Origin: Flavobacteriales bacterium
Lineage (GTDB): Bacteria; Bacteroidota; Bacteroidia; Flavobacteriales_F; PHOS-HE28
Direction of reading: 5' to 3'
Length of the DNA stretch: 64,000 bases
Assembly (NCBI GenBank): GCA_013360395.1
Contig: JABWBQ010000004.1
Span: forward strand, 1-64,000
The notes below the pieces were generated by a model. The model was not told the DNA's origin. It ran no database searches and saw only the letters and a list, made by a program, of their open reading frames with translations. This document shows positions 1 to 8,706 of the stretch, in pieces. Position 1 is the first letter of the stretch. Every line of letters starts with the position of its first letter. Both the position numbers and the translations under genes were made by a program.

Positions 1-1103
1 AGCAGGCCGGGCGCCGGCACCTCGATGCGCAGTCGGTCCCCCGCGCACCAGGCCCGTACCGCGGACGGCGCCATCTCCGGCAGGCCCACCCCGCCCACGG
101 CCACCGTGGCGCTCGCCGTATCGGTGCGGCCGCAGGCATCGGTGACGTGGTGCAGCACGGTGTAGGTGCCGGGAGCCCCGTAGCTGTGGTCGGGATCCGC
201 GGTGGTCGCCGTGCTGCCGTCGCCAAAGGACCAGGTGTGGGCCAGGGCGTTGTCGGCCACGGCATCGAACTGCACCACACCGCCCCCCAGGTCGAAGGTG
301 CTGAAGCCCGCGTCGGGGTCCAGCACGCCGATGTTCCAGGTGGCCAGGCTGTCGAGCACCACGGCGGCGGCGGCTTGTTGCAGCAGGCCCGCGGTGTCCG
401 GGTGCAGGGCGGCCGGGTGGTAGGCGCCCACGGGGCTGCTGCGGAAGAAGGTGGCGTACATGGTGCAGGCCACCAGGTAGCTGCCGGCCACGGAGGGGTG
501 GCTGCCGTCGGAGGCATAGAGGTCGATGCCCGGGTGCTGGTCGCGCACATGCGCCCAGGCCGCACCGGCGGGAGCACAGGCCGCGCTGTTGTCGGTGGCC
601 ATCTGCAGGTAGCGCTCGCGCAGCAACGCCTGCATGCCCGCGTAGGTGCAAACCGGCGGCCAGTTGGCGCAGTTCTGCTGGTCGCCGTTCTCGCGGCCCC
701 ACGTCATGTAGAATACCGGGGTGGTGCAGCTGTCGTGCTGCCGCACCAGGTCCACCAGCTGGGCGGCGTAGGGGAACACGTCGGTGTCCACCTGGCCCTG
801 GGGGAAGCTGGGCAGCTGGCTCTGTTCCTGCAGCACCACGAAGTCCCAGGGCTGGGCGTCGATCAGCGCCAGGCTGGTGCTGTTGGTGCTGTGCTGGGCC
901 AGGGTGTATCCGCCGGGCATGTTGGCGTCCGCCACCACGGTATCACCCAGGCTGGTGGCCACCTGCTCCACCAGGGTCGGCAGGTCGTTCACCCCGGTGT
1001 AGCTGTTGCCCAGGAAGAGGATGCGGGTGGTCTGTGCGGGCGCGGTGAGCGCCGTGGCGAGGGCCAGTGCGCAGGCCGGCGGAAGGATGAGGTGGCGTTG
1101 CAT
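1..1103 (-). CDS. Secreted SGNH-hydrolase-like protein with PKD domain (3' end outside window)
   Basis: The start is an ATG at 1103-1101, followed by a hydrophobic signal peptide ending near ALTAPAQ. The mature part opens with LFLGNSYTG, the block I serine motif of SGNH/GDSL hydrolases. WGREN resembles the block III Asn region, and DGSHPS gives the Asp/His pair of block V. A PKD domain with WSFGDGST follows (roughly residues 270-345). The frame is still open at base 1, so the C-terminus, probably a type IX sorting domain, is not visible. It is likely exported and may be an esterase acting on extracellular substrates; the substrate cannot be inferred. It is the last gene of a minus-strand run. 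Confidence 0.75.
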   Translation of the reverse strand, partial: MQRHLILPPACALALATALTAPAQTTRILFLGNSYTGVNDLPTLVEQVATSLGDTVVADANMPGGYTLAQHSTNSTSLALIDAQPWDFVVLQEQSQLPSFPQGQVDTDVFPYAAQLVDLVRQHDSCTTPVFYMTWGRENGDQQNCANWPPVCTYAGMQALLRERYLQMATDNSAACAPAGAAWAHVRDQHPGIDLYASDGSHPSVAGSYLVACTMYATFFRSSPVGAYHPAALHPDTAGLLQQAAAAVVLDSLATWNIGVLDPDAGFSTFDLGGGVVQFDAVADNALAHTWSFGDGSTATTADPDHSYGAPGTYTVLHHVTDACGRTDTASATVAVGGVGLPEMAPSAVRAWCAGDRLRIEVPAPGL

Positions 1104-1167
1104 GGCTGGTGGACGGGGATGGTCCGGTGCGGGTTGCCCGGGGCGTCGGCGCGGCGGGCGGTGCCGG

Positions 1168-1566
1168 TCAGCGGGCGGCGACCGGTGGTCGTGTGATGCC
1201 GAAGAGGCTGCTCTCGGGGAAGCGGCTGCCGGTGTACTTGATGATCCGGTCGAAGAGCTCCAGGGTCTCCGGCTCCAGCCTGCGGAAGCGCACGCAGGAA
1301 CGCCCGCGGTCGTAAGCCCGCAGGTCCTTGTTGAAGGCGTGGAGCAGGTCGTGGTGCATGATGTACAGCGTCATGAAGGTCTTCTGGTTGCCGATGGCGC
1401 AGAACGCGGTCCCGTCCAGGGAATAGGTGGGCAGGCCCCGGTGCAGGGATTCCTTCACCCGGGGGAAGGCGCGCAGCACCAGGGCGCGCACCTCCAGGAG
1501 CGCCGAGCGGCGCGGCTCGGGCAGGGCGCTGAAATAGGTCTCGCAGGTGTCGGCCTCGATGTGCAT
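1168..1566 (-). CDS. DUF1801 (YdhG-like) domain protein
   Basis: This 132-residue soluble protein starts at the ATG at 1566. It has the DUF1801 pattern: FSALPEPRRSALLEVRALV near the N-terminus, then a hydrophobic strand pair around GTAFCAIGNQKTFMTLYIMH, and a C-terminal helix with SLFGITRPP. DUF1801 folds are small and beta-rich and have been linked to iron-chaperone-like proteins, but the biochemical role is unproven. Two more DUF1801 genes lie at 16.5 and 18.3 kb. It is 71 bp downstream of the methyltransferase gene on the same strand, so co-transcription is possible. The longer open frame upstream has no family support and overlaps the methyltransferase. Confidence 0.8.
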   Translation of the reverse strand: MHIEADTCETYFSALPEPRRSALLEVRALVLRAFPRVKESLHRGLPTYSLDGTAFCAIGNQKTFMTLYIMHHDLLHAFNKDLRAYDRGRSCVRFRRLEPETLELFDRIIKYTGSRFPESSLFGITRPPVAAR

Positions 1567-1637
1567 GGGCCGGTGAAGATCGCTTCTTGGCGGCAAAGGG
1601 GCGTCGAAGGGTTGCGACGGGGTGCGCGGTGCACGCT

Positions 1638-2219
1638 TCAGTCGCGGGGCGCGTCCATCCACAGCTCGCGGCCGCTGCGGGGACCGATGGAGTTGTGGCA
1701 GCGTGCGAAACGGACCCGGGGGAACAGGGGACGGAAGAGCCGTTCGTATTCGGCTTGAGAACCGCCGAACGGAGGGCGGTCCCGGTTCAGCGGATCGTCG
1801 AAGAGCACCCCCACCAGCCGGCCACCGGGCCGCAGCATCCTGTGCATGGCACGCACGTGGTCCGGGCGCAGCGCGGGGTCGATGGCGCAGAAGCAGGTCT
1901 GCTCCACGATGCGGTCGTAGGTCCCCGTGTGCGTGAAGAGGTCGCCCACCAGCAGATGGTCCCTGGGGAAGTCGGGGCATCGCCGCAGCAGGTCCTGCAA
2001 GGGCGCATCGGTGAGGTCGAGCACGAAGACGTTGCGGAACCCGCGCCGGTGGGCGTGCTCGGCCTCGTAGGCGCGCCCGGCCCCGGGGAAGAGGATGCGC
2101 AGGTCGCGGTCCTCCAGCTGGTCGATGTATGCGCGCAGCGGGGTGGACGCACCGCCCACATCCCACGGGGTGTCGCCGCGGTGGTAGCGCTCCTCCCAGA
2201 ACTGGCGGTCCGGCGCCAC
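1638..2219 (-). CDS. SAM-dependent methyltransferase, TPMT-like family
   Basis: This 193-residue cytosolic protein matches the thiopurine S-methyltransferase-like class I methyltransferases. FWEERYHRGDTPWDVGG at residues 7-23 is the usual N-terminal signature and ILFPGAGRAYEAEHAH (about 42-57) is the SAM-binding motif I. VLDLTDAP supplies the acidic residue after strand 2. Family members methylate small thiol, halide or metalloid acceptors, but the substrate here is unknown. It starts 3 bp after the stop of the SIMPL-like gene and is followed by the DUF1801 gene. Confidence 0.85.
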   Translation of the reverse strand: MAPDRQFWEERYHRGDTPWDVGGASTPLRAYIDQLEDRDLRILFPGAGRAYEAEHAHRRGFRNVFVLDLTDAPLQDLLRRCPDFPRDHLLVGDLFTHTGTYDRIVEQTCFCAIDPALRPDHVRAMHRMLRPGGRLVGVLFDDPLNRDRPPFGGSQAEYERLFRPLFPRVRFARCHNSIGPRSGRELWMDAPRD

Positions 2220-2222
2220 GGA

Positions 2223-2915
2223 TCAGTCGGTGAGGGCGAAGCGGAACACCATGCTGCGACGGCGTGCGGCGAGGGTGGCCTGCACGGGGTCGTCGTAGGC
2301 GCGGTCGCGCCCCTCGAGCATCTGGATCAGCTCCACCAGACCGGCCTCCTTGGCGGCGGGCTCATGGGCGGCGAGCAGCTTGCCGAGCTTGCGGCCGGCC
2401 AGGGTGGCGATGGCGCGGGCACGCTGCTCGGCGGTGCTGTACATGGCCTGCAGCACGGCGGTCTGCGCACCTTCGGGCTCGTCGAAGTGCCAGTCGGCCA
2501 CACGGCCGTCAAGCCCCGGGCGCCCGCGCAGGGCCTCCACCATCGGCCGCAGGGCGGCCCGGTCCCGGGCGGTGACGCGCAGCAACGGCTGCGGTGGTTC
2601 GGCATAGAGGGCAAGGGACAGGTCGTCCCCGCCATCCGTGGTGCGCTCCACGGTCAGCCCCATGGCACGCACCTCCTTCTCCACCCGCGTCAGCTCGCGG
2701 TCCGCCCGCTCGGCCATCGCGCGCTGCACCTTCGCCCAGTCGGCATTCTCGTCGTACAGCTGGTCGTAAGGGTCGCTCCAGCGCAGTTCGTACACCAGCG
2801 CGCCCATCTTCAGGGGCACGGTGTCGTGCACGGTGAGCTCGATGTACTGGTCGGTGATGGCCTGCCCGCAGGCGATGGCCGGGGCGAGCAGCAGGGGAAG
2901 CAGGGTGGGGCGCAT
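2223..2915 (-). CDS. Secreted SIMPL-like (DUF541-like) protein
   Basis: The protein has 230 residues. MRPTLLPLLLAPAIACGQ is a signal peptide, and because C16 is followed by GQ it could also be read as a weak lipobox. The mature region is alpha/beta with KMGALVYELRWSDP and many charged helices, and its repeated acidic/helical layout recalls periplasmic SIMPL (DUF541) proteins. That assignment is tentative. The start was placed at the ATG at 2915 because it begins the signal peptide; the much longer frame upstream only reads through rlmD in another phase. It lies between rlmD and the TPMT-like gene with very short gaps, so the three probably share a transcript. Confidence 0.6.
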   Translation of the reverse strand: MRPTLLPLLLAPAIACGQAITDQYIELTVHDTVPLKMGALVYELRWSDPYDQLYDENADWAKVQRAMAERADRELTRVEKEVRAMGLTVERTTDGGDDLSLALYAEPPQPLLRVTARDRAALRPMVEALRGRPGLDGRVADWHFDEPEGAQTAVLQAMYSTAEQRARAIATLAGRKLGKLLAAHEPAAKEAGLVELIQMLEGRDRAYDDPVQATLAARRRSMVFRFALTD

Positions 2916-2926
2916 GGGGGTGGGGG

Positions 2927-4357
2927 TCAGCGGCGGTCCAGGCGGACGACGGTCTCCACGTGGTAGGTGTGGGGGAACATGTCCACGGGATGCACGGCGG
3001 ACACAAGGTACTGGTCGTTCAGCAGGGCGATGTCGCGGGCCTGGGTGGCCGGGTTGCAGCTCACGTACACGATGCGGGGCGGGGCCATCTCGCGCAGGCG
3101 CATCACCACGTCCTCGTGCATGCCGGCGCGCGGCGGGTCGGTGATCACCACGTCGGGCCTCCCATGGCGCGCCACGAAGGCGGCGTCCAGCAGGTGGCGC
3201 AGGTCGCCGGCCTCGAACTGCACGTTGGTGGTGCCGTTGAGGCGGGCGTTGTCGCGGGCGTCGTCCACGGCCTCGGGCACGATCTCGGCGCCCACCACAC
3301 GTTCGGCGCGGCCCGCCACGAACAGGCTGATGGTGCCCGCGCCGCAGTACAGGTCGTACACGCGCTCGGTGCCGGTGAGGCCGGCCAGGTCGCGCGTGAG
3401 GGTGTACATGGCCTGGGCCTGGGCGGGGTTGGTCTGGAAGAAGCTCTTGGGCCCGATGCGGAAGCGCAACGTGCGCCCCGTGGCCCCGTCGGGGAACTCC
3501 TCCACCAGGTGGTCGCGACCCGCGTACGTGTGCACCGCCAGGTCCCAGAGGGTGTCGTTGCGCTTGCCGTTCACCGTCCACAGCACGCTGGTGAGCTGCG
3601 GGAAGGCCTCCACCAGGGCGCCCAGCAGCGCCTCGCGTTCCGCCGGGCGGTCCTCCCCGAAGGCCACCAGCACCATGCACGCGCCGGTGAGCGTGGTGCG
3701 CACCATCACGGTGCGCAGACCGCCGCGGTGCGCGCGCAGGTCGTAGAAGTCCATGCCCAGCGCGGCGGCCCTGGCGCGGATGAAGTTGCGCACGGCATCG
3801 CTGGGGTCGGGCTGCAGATGGCACTCGTCCACCTGCAGCACCCGGTCGAAGCGCTGCGGGATGTGGAAGCCCAGGGCGTTGCGGTCGGTGATCTCGCCCA
3901 GCGTGCGCAGCTCGGCATGGGTGAACCAGCGGTGCGCGCTGGCGGTGAACTCCAGCTTGTTGCGATAGTGCCGCGTGGCGGGCGAGGGCAGGGTGGGGTG
4001 CACCTCCGGCAGGGCCAGCCCCCCCAGCCGCTCCAGGTTGTCGATCACCTGCTGGCGCTTGAACTCGAGCTGCTTCGCGTAGTCCAGGTCCTGCCACTTG
4101 CAGCCACCGCAAATGCCGAAGTGCCGGCAGAAGGGCTGCACCCGGTCGGGGCTCGGGGTGACGATGCGGATGGCCGACGCCTCGGCGAAGCTCTTCTTGC
4201 GGGTGTGGATCCGCAGGTCGGCCGTGTCGCCGGGCACCGCGCCGGTGACGAAGACCACCAGGCCGTCCAGCCGGGCGAGGGCCTTGCCGTTGGCGCCCCA
4301 GCCGGTGATCGGCACGGCGGCCACCTCTTCGGCGGGACGGGAAGCGCGGCGCGGCAT
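2927..4357 (-). CDS. rlmD: 23S rRNA (uracil-5-)-methyltransferase, RumA/RlmD-like
   Basis: A 476-residue class I methyltransferase of the TrmA/RumA family. An N-terminal TRAM domain spans about residues 10-70. A [4Fe-4S] cysteine set is visible at C77, C83 and C86, with a possible fourth ligand further on. SAM-binding YDLYCGAGTISLFVAG and DPPRAGM are present, and the catalytic Cys is C434 in VSCNPATQARDI. Such enzymes methylate C5 of a uridine in 23S rRNA (RlmD, U1939 in E. coli) or related positions in other members, so the exact site is inferred. The ATG at 4357 is chosen; the TTG nine bases further upstream adds only three residues. CATCTTTG on the minus strand (4366-4373) is a plausible -7 box. 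Confidence 0.88.
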   Translation of the reverse strand: MPRRASRPAEEVAAVPITGWGANGKALARLDGLVVFVTGAVPGDTADLRIHTRKKSFAEASAIRIVTPSPDRVQPFCRHFGICGGCKWQDLDYAKQLEFKRQQVIDNLERLGGLALPEVHPTLPSPATRHYRNKLEFTASAHRWFTHAELRTLGEITDRNALGFHIPQRFDRVLQVDECHLQPDPSDAVRNFIRARAAALGMDFYDLRAHRGGLRTVMVRTTLTGACMVLVAFGEDRPAEREALLGALVEAFPQLTSVLWTVNGKRNDTLWDLAVHTYAGRDHLVEEFPDGATGRTLRFRIGPKSFFQTNPAQAQAMYTLTRDLAGLTGTERVYDLYCGAGTISLFVAGRAERVVGAEIVPEAVDDARDNARLNGTTNVQFEAGDLRHLLDAAFVARHGRPDVVITDPPRAGMHEDVVMRLREMAPPRIVYVSCNPATQARDIALLNDQYLVSAVHPVDMFPHTYHVETVVRLDRR

Positions 4358-4386
4358 GGGCGGCAAAGATGGAAGGTTGAGCCGCT

Positions 4387-4394
4387 TATCTTTG
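4387..4394 (+). promoter_or_regulatory. TAnnTTTG -7 box (TATCTTTG) for the RelE-type toxin-antitoxin genes
   Basis: TATCTTTG lies 7 bp before the antitoxin ATG and matches the Bacteroidota -7 consensus TAnnTTTG. No TTG sits at the ideal -33 distance. The opposite strand of the same 44-bp gap carries CATCTTTG for rlmD, so the two promoters would be divergent and close together. Confidence 0.5.
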
Positions 4395-4401
4395 ACAGGC
4401 C

Positions 4402-4608
4402 ATGAAGATCCTCCTTGAAGTACCCACGAGCAAGGCCAAAATGATGATCGAGCTGCTCAGGAGCATCTCTTTCGTCAAGGTCGCTCCGTTGAGCAAGGAT
4501 AAGTCCCGTCGGGTTGACGACCTGATCGAGGCGATGGCGGAGGTCGGCGAGATCAAACGCGGTGCTCGCAGAGGCAAGCCGTTGAAGCAGTTCCTCGATG
4601 AGCTTTGA
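4402..4608 (+). CDS. Antitoxin of a RelE/ParE-type toxin-antitoxin pair
   Basis: This 68-residue protein begins MKILLEVPTSKAKMMIELL and is rich in basic and acidic residues, with a predicted helical body. It resembles the short antitoxins found next to RelE/ParE toxins in Bacteroidota. These neutralise the toxin and usually repress their own promoter. The reading frame overlaps the toxin gene by 11 bp, which fits translational coupling. The family assignment rests mostly on context, because antitoxin sequences diverge quickly. Confidence 0.7.
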   Translation: MKILLEVPTSKAKMMIELLRSISFVKVAPLSKDKSRRVDDLIEAMAEVGEIKRGARRGKPLKQFLDEL

Positions 4609-4927
4609 GGTCATTGCGCTGCGGCCCTTCCAGCGCGACCTGAAACGGCTCTTGAAGAAGTATCCCTCCTTGAAAAAGGACGTCGCAACCTTGGGTGCCG
4701 TCCTGGAGCGTGACCCCTTCATCGGGAAGTCCCTCGGGAAGGACTGTTACAAGGTCCGACTTTCGATCACGTCGAAAGGCCGCGGAAAGAGCGGTGGAGG
4801 CAGGGTGATCACGCATGTTCATGTGGCAGGTGACACGGTGCATCTGCTGGCGCTGTACGACAAGGCGGAGCGCGATACGCTTTCGGACAAGGAGTTGGAA
4901 CAATTGTTGAGCTGGATACCGGCATAG
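4598..4927 (+). CDS. RelE/ParE-family toxin
   Basis: A 109-residue basic protein with a RelE/ParE-like order: N-terminal strand and helix FQRDLKRLLKKYPSLKKDV, then GKSLGKDCYKVRLSI, and a core strand pair GGRVITHVHVAGDTVHLLALYDK followed by a C-terminal helix. The sequence KVRLSITSKGRGKSGGGRVI is the typical basic face. Family members cleave mRNA at the ribosome or poison gyrase; which applies here is not decidable. It begins inside the end of the antitoxin gene. Confidence 0.8.
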   Translation: MSFEVIALRPFQRDLKRLLKKYPSLKKDVATLGAVLERDPFIGKSLGKDCYKVRLSITSKGRGKSGGGRVITHVHVAGDTVHLLALYDKAERDTLSDKELEQLLSWIPA

Positions 4928-4976
4928 GGCATGTCGCATGACTTGAAGGTTCGCTGAACGCACGGCCACGAGGCCC

Positions 4977-4984
4977 TACTTTTG
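4977..4984 (+). promoter_or_regulatory. TAnnTTTG -7 box (TACTTTTG) upstream of rocD
   Basis: TACTTTTG matches TAnnTTTG and lies 33 bp before the rocD start codon. This also argues against a TTG start at 4982, which would fall inside the box. Confidence 0.5.
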
Positions 4985-5017
4985 GCGCCTCCGCGCGAAA
5001 CGCCCGCCCCGCCCGTC

Positions 5018-6289
5018 ATGCCCATCCAGACCAGCATCCGCACCCGCACGCAACAGGCCATCGACCTCGAGGAACGCCACGGCGCCCACAACTACCACCC
5101 GCTGCCGGTGGTGCTGGACAGCGGCAAGGGCGTCTTCGTGTGGGATGTGGAGGGCAAGCGGTACTACGACTTCCTCAGCGCGTACAGCGCCGTGAACCAG
5201 GGGCATTGCCACCCGCGCCTGGTGAAGGTGATGCAGGAGCAGGCCGCCCGCATGACGCTCACCAGCCGCGCCTTCTACAACAGCGTGCTCGGCGAGTACG
5301 CACGCACCGTGTGCACCCGCTTCGGCTACGACCGCATGCTGCCCATGAACACCGGCGCCGAGGCCGTGGAGACCGCCATCAAGATGGCCCGCAAGTGGGG
5401 CTACGAGAAGAAGGGCATCCCGGCGGGAAAGGCCAGGGTGATCGTGTGCGAAGGCAACTTCCACGGGCGCACCATCACCATCGTCAGCATGAGCACCGAC
5501 CCCGACAGCCAGGGCGGCTTCGGGCCCTTCACCCCCGGCTTCGAGGTGATCCCCTACGACGACATCCCCGCGCTGGAGCGGGCGCTGGAGGACCCGAACG
5601 TCTGCGCCTTCCTGGTGGAGCCCATCCAGGGTGAGAAGGGCGTGTACGTGCCGGCCGGGGACTACATCCCGCGGGCCATCGCGGCGTGCAAGGCGCGCAA
5701 CGTGCTGTTCATCGCCGACGAGATCCAGACCGGCATCGCACGCACAGGGCGGTGGCTTTGCAGCGTGCCCGACAGCGAGCGCGACCCCGCCCGGCGCCCC
5801 GACGTGGTGGTGCTGGCCAAGGCCCTCAGCGGCGGCATGTACCCGGTGAGCGCCGTGCTCGCCAACGATGCGGTGATGAACGTCTTCACCCCCGGCACGC
5901 ACGGCAGCACGTACGGCGGCAACCCCATGGGCGCGCGCCTGGCCATCGAGGCGCTGGCCATCGTGGAGGACGAGGACCTCTGCGGCAACGCCGAAAGGCT
6001 GGGGCAGCAGTTCCGCAGCGCGATGCAGCAGCTGGTGGACACCTTCCCCTGGGTGAAGCTGGTGCGCGGCCGTGGCCTGCTCAACGCCCTGGTGATCGAG
6101 CCCCGCACCGCCGCCGACGGCTCCCCCAGGACCGCCTGGGAACTGTGCCTGCTGCTGCGCGACAACGGTCTGCTGGCCAAGCCCACCCACGGCGACATCA
6201 TCCGCTTCGCGCCACCGCTGGTGATCACCGAAGCGCAGCTGCAGGAGTGCGTGAACATCATCAGCACCAGCGTACGCCAGTTCGCATAG
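5018..6289 (+). CDS. rocD: Ornithine--oxo-acid transaminase
   Basis: A 423-residue class III PLP aminotransferase that converts ornithine and 2-oxoglutarate to glutamate semialdehyde and glutamate, linking arginine breakdown to proline and glutamate. [20 protein letters not shown] and [14 protein letters not shown] are ornithine-aminotransferase signatures. [12 protein letters not shown] binds the cofactor phosphate, D234 in FIADEIQTG contacts the pyridine ring, and K268 in [14 protein letters not shown] is the Schiff-base lysine. The length is normal for the family. The ATG at 5018 is preferred over an upstream in-frame TTG that has no family support and overlaps a promoter-like box. The gene is monocistronic. 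Confidence 0.93.
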   Translation: MPIQTSIRTRTQQAIDLEERHGAHNYHPLPVVLDSGKGVFVWDVEGKRYYDFLSAYSAVNQGHCHPRLVKVMQEQAARMTLTSRAFYNSVLGEYARTVCTRFGYDRMLPMNTGAEAVETAIKMARKWGYEKKGIPAGKARVIVCEGNFHGRTITIVSMSTDPDSQGGFGPFTPGFEVIPYDDIPALERALEDPNVCAFLVEPIQGEKGVYVPAGDYIPRAIAACKARNVLFIADEIQTGIARTGRWLCSVPDSERDPARRPDVVVLAKALSGGMYPVSAVLANDAVMNVFTPGTHGSTYGGNPMGARLAIEALAIVEDEDLCGNAERLGQQFRSAMQQLVDTFPWVKLVRGRGLLNALVIEPRTAADGSPRTAWELCLLLRDNGLLAKPTHGDIIRFAPPLVITEAQLQECVNIISTSVRQFA

Positions 6290-6380
6290 GTACCCCGAAC
6301 GGCTCGTGAGCGGCGCGTGCCGCCTACCCGCGGTGGTCATTCCCGGTTGGACGCTGGCGCGCCGCCTTGGGCGCGATGGC

Positions 6381-6453
6381 GTTCAACGTTTCGGGGCTTG
6401 GCGATGGGCGGGATTTTTAGCACCAAAGTTCATACGAATCACAAATGTTGAAC
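6381..6453 (-). repeat. attC-like imperfect palindrome (integron-type recombination site candidate)
   Basis: On the minus strand the 73-bp site begins GTTCAACATTT and ends AAACGTTGAAC. These arms pair at 10 of 11 positions. The outer heptamers GTTCAAC and GTTGAAC fit the integron attC boxes RYYYAAC (R'') and GTTRRRY (R'). It lies 67 bp past the stop codon of the helicase gene, where an attC lies in a gene cassette. A 10-bp direct repeat CACAAATGTT (6440-6449 and 6458-6467) overlaps its edge. The attC reading is an inference from structure and position. Confidence 0.45.
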
Positions 6454-6500
6454 CTTGCACAAATGTTTCTACGAGGCACGTCCGCCCGCCTTTTGCCAAA

Positions 6501-6513
6501 CCGCTATTAGTGG
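6501..6513. other. Short hairpin just past the helicase stop codon
   Basis: CCGCTATTAGTGG can fold into a five-pair stem (one G-T pair) with an ATT loop, beginning 7 bp after the helicase stop. It may act as a 3' mRNA hairpin or be part of the extended recombination site; there is no T-run. Confidence 0.3.
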
Positions 6514-6519
6514 CTGGCA

Positions 6520-8658
6520 TTACTTCTGTCCAAATAGTTTTTGATACCATTTTAAACTTCTTAGTCGTTCAATTTCTCGTTCGCTGTTTTTTATTGTTGT
6601 TTCCAAATTTGAAATTGCTGCCATATTTCCTTGAATTGTTTTTTCATGTAGCTGTATTGTGCTTTCCGCCTTTGATTTTTCTGTTGTCAAGGTTGAAATA
6701 TCAGATTTTAGTTTTTCACTGTGCTTTTCAAGGTCTTTGGTTTTGTCAAGCAAGAGTTTAATCACCCTGCTTTGGTCGTTGATTTTTGTCTGCTGACTTA
6801 ATTTTTCACTTTCTAATTCTGAAATTGTTATACGGTTCCCTTGAATTGTTTTTTGATGTAGCCGTATTGTGCTTTGTGCCTTTGATTTTTCTGTTGTCAA
6901 GGTTGAAATATCAGATTTTAATTTTTCACTGTGCGTTTCAAGGTCTTTGGTTTTGTCAAGCAAGAGTTTAATCGCCTTGTTTTGGTCGTTTATTTTTGTC
7001 TGCTGACTTAATTTTTCACTTTCTAATTCTGAAATAGAAGCTTGCAATTCTTCATTTTCTTGGGTTTTTGTTACAAGTTCGTTTAATACGTCAGTATGTT
7101 TTTGTCTGAATGCACCAAGTCTATTGCCTGTTGCGACAAAGTATTTCCTGAACAAATCAGTTTCAATATCATTTCTAAATTTGATCGCTTTTATAAAATT
7201 GTCATATGCCTCTGTGAAATTTAATAATTTAATTTCTTCACGAACTTTTTTATAAAAGAAATCTGCTTTACCTGAATTTAATTCTTGAACAATTAAAGTA
7301 CTTGGCGTTTCATTTTGTGCAAATTGCAAAACTTGGGGGTCGGTTTTAATTGCTTTATTCTCAATTTTTGTTTTGAGAACTAACCCGTTAAAAGAAGTGC
7401 ATCTACTTAATGCAACGTAAACCTGTCCCGAAGTAAATGCCGCTCCCAAGTCTGCAATTACTTTTTCAAATGTCAAACCTTGACTTTTGTGAACCGTAAT
7501 TGCCCAAGCAAGTTTTATTGGGAATTGCGTAAAAGTTCCAATTAATTCTTCTTCAATTTTTTTCTCTTTCTCGTTCCAAGTGTATTTAATGTTGTTCCAA
7601 ACTTGCTTCTCAACGGTTATCTCATTGCCTTCTGAAATCTCTGCGGTTATCTGGTTATCTTCTATTTTGCTTATTTTGGCAATCTTTCCGTTGTAATACC
7701 TTTTTGCCTTGTCGTTTTTGATAAACATAATTTGAGCACCTTCCTTTAATTGCAAAACATTATCAGTAGGCATAATGTTTTCTGGAAAAACCCCGCTAAC
7801 AGTTGCTTCAAAAAATTTTAGTTCTGTTGGTAGTTCTGCAAGTTTTGTAAGGTTCGTGCTATCAACTAACTTGTTGTGTGTTGCAAGTGTAATATAATTT
7901 GCGTGTCCGTTTGGCGAAAAATTCGGATTATATTTTGAGTTGAGCAAATTCAGTTCTTTTGCAGAAACTTGGTTTACACGAACTCGGTTTAGTAGGTCAA
8001 TAAATTCTTGTTCATTTTGCCTATAAATCTTTTTCAGTTCAATGTAAACAGGTTTGTTTTGCTCAATTACCTTTGAACTAAAAAAGAATGGACTTTTATA
8101 GTAAGGTTGTAATAAATTCCATTGCTCAAAGTCTGCAATTGGTGGCAGCTGAAATGTGTCACCAATCAAAATTATTTGCACTCCGCCAAATGGTTCACTT
8201 TCCCTACGCCTGAATACTCTTAGCAATCTGTCAACTACGTCAAGCAAGTCGCAACGAACCATTGAAATTTCGTCGATAACGAGAAGTTCCAATTCGTCAA
8301 GTATCTTTCTCCTTTCTGTGTTATACTTAAAATGGTCGTATATAGTGCTTTTGTCTGCATCATCAAATTCTGCCCTTGTCCTTAATCGCTTGTCATTAGG
8401 AACATATACGCTTGGTTTTATAAGAAAAAAAGAATGAATTGTTTGTCCTCCTGCGTTAATTGCGGCTACACCAGTCGGTGCAAGAATTACTGTATTCTTT
8501 GTCGTGGTTTCTCGAAGATATTTTAGAAAGGTTGTCTTACCCGTTCCTGCTTTTCCTGTCAGATAAACAAGTCTATCCGTATGCTTAACAAAGTCTGACG
8601 CATAGTTGAACTCTACGTTTGTTTCGTCTAATGTGATATTGTCTATTACTGTCGCCAT
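6520..8658 (-). CDS. PIF1/RecD-like superfamily 1 DNA helicase with long C-terminal coiled coil
   Basis: A 712-residue protein. Residues 15-450 form an SF1B helicase: Walker A GKAGTGKT (35-42), APTGVAAINAGG (motif Ia), Walker B VIDEIS (127-132), IGDTFQLPP (motif III) and the motif V/VI region AITVHKSQGLTF and VYVALSRC. PIF1-like helicases unwind DNA 5' to 3'. From about residue 520 the protein is a heptad-rich coiled coil that contains two near-identical 70-residue units (543-612 and 613-682). The tail ends WYQKLFGQK. Codon use is AT-rich, unlike all neighbours, so the gene was acquired horizontally. Its role could be element maintenance or defence; nothing here decides. Confidence 0.9.
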   Translation of the reverse strand: MATVIDNITLDETNVEFNYASDFVKHTDRLVYLTGKAGTGKTTFLKYLRETTTKNTVILAPTGVAAINAGGQTIHSFFLIKPSVYVPNDKRLRTRAEFDDADKSTIYDHFKYNTERRKILDELELLVIDEISMVRCDLLDVVDRLLRVFRRRESEPFGGVQIILIGDTFQLPPIADFEQWNLLQPYYKSPFFFSSKVIEQNKPVYIELKKIYRQNEQEFIDLLNRVRVNQVSAKELNLLNSKYNPNFSPNGHANYITLATHNKLVDSTNLTKLAELPTELKFFEATVSGVFPENIMPTDNVLQLKEGAQIMFIKNDKAKRYYNGKIAKISKIEDNQITAEISEGNEITVEKQVWNNIKYTWNEKEKKIEEELIGTFTQFPIKLAWAITVHKSQGLTFEKVIADLGAAFTSGQVYVALSRCTSFNGLVLKTKIENKAIKTDPQVLQFAQNETPSTLIVQELNSGKADFFYKKVREEIKLLNFTEAYDNFIKAIKFRNDIETDLFRKYFVATGNRLGAFRQKHTDVLNELVTKTQENEELQASISELESEKLSQQTKINDQNKAIKLLLDKTKDLETHSEKLKSDISTLTTEKSKAQSTIRLHQKTIQGNRITISELESEKLSQQTKINDQSRVIKLLLDKTKDLEKHSEKLKSDISTLTTEKSKAESTIQLHEKTIQGNMAAISNLETTIKNSEREIERLRSLKWYQKLFGQK
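6613..7032 (-). repeat. Tandem 210-bp duplication inside the helicase gene
   Basis: Two in-frame 210-bp units (6823-7032 and 6613-6822) encode residues 543-612 and 613-682. Both read SELESEKLSQQTKINDQ at the start and share LKSDISTLTTEKSKA further on. The DNA is nearly identical over long stretches, for example around TTGAATTGTTTTTT at 6631 and 6841. The similarity shows a recent duplication that lengthened the coiled coil by 70 residues. Confidence 0.9.
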
Positions 8659-8706
8659 TGTTCAATGTATGCAGGGTGTTGATTTATGCTTGCCGCCAAG
8701 GGTATA

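Noticed and set aside
4982-5017. TTG start extending ornithine aminotransferase by 12 residues
   Set aside because: The triplet overlaps the TACTTTTG promoter box and the extension has no family support; ATG at 5018 fits.
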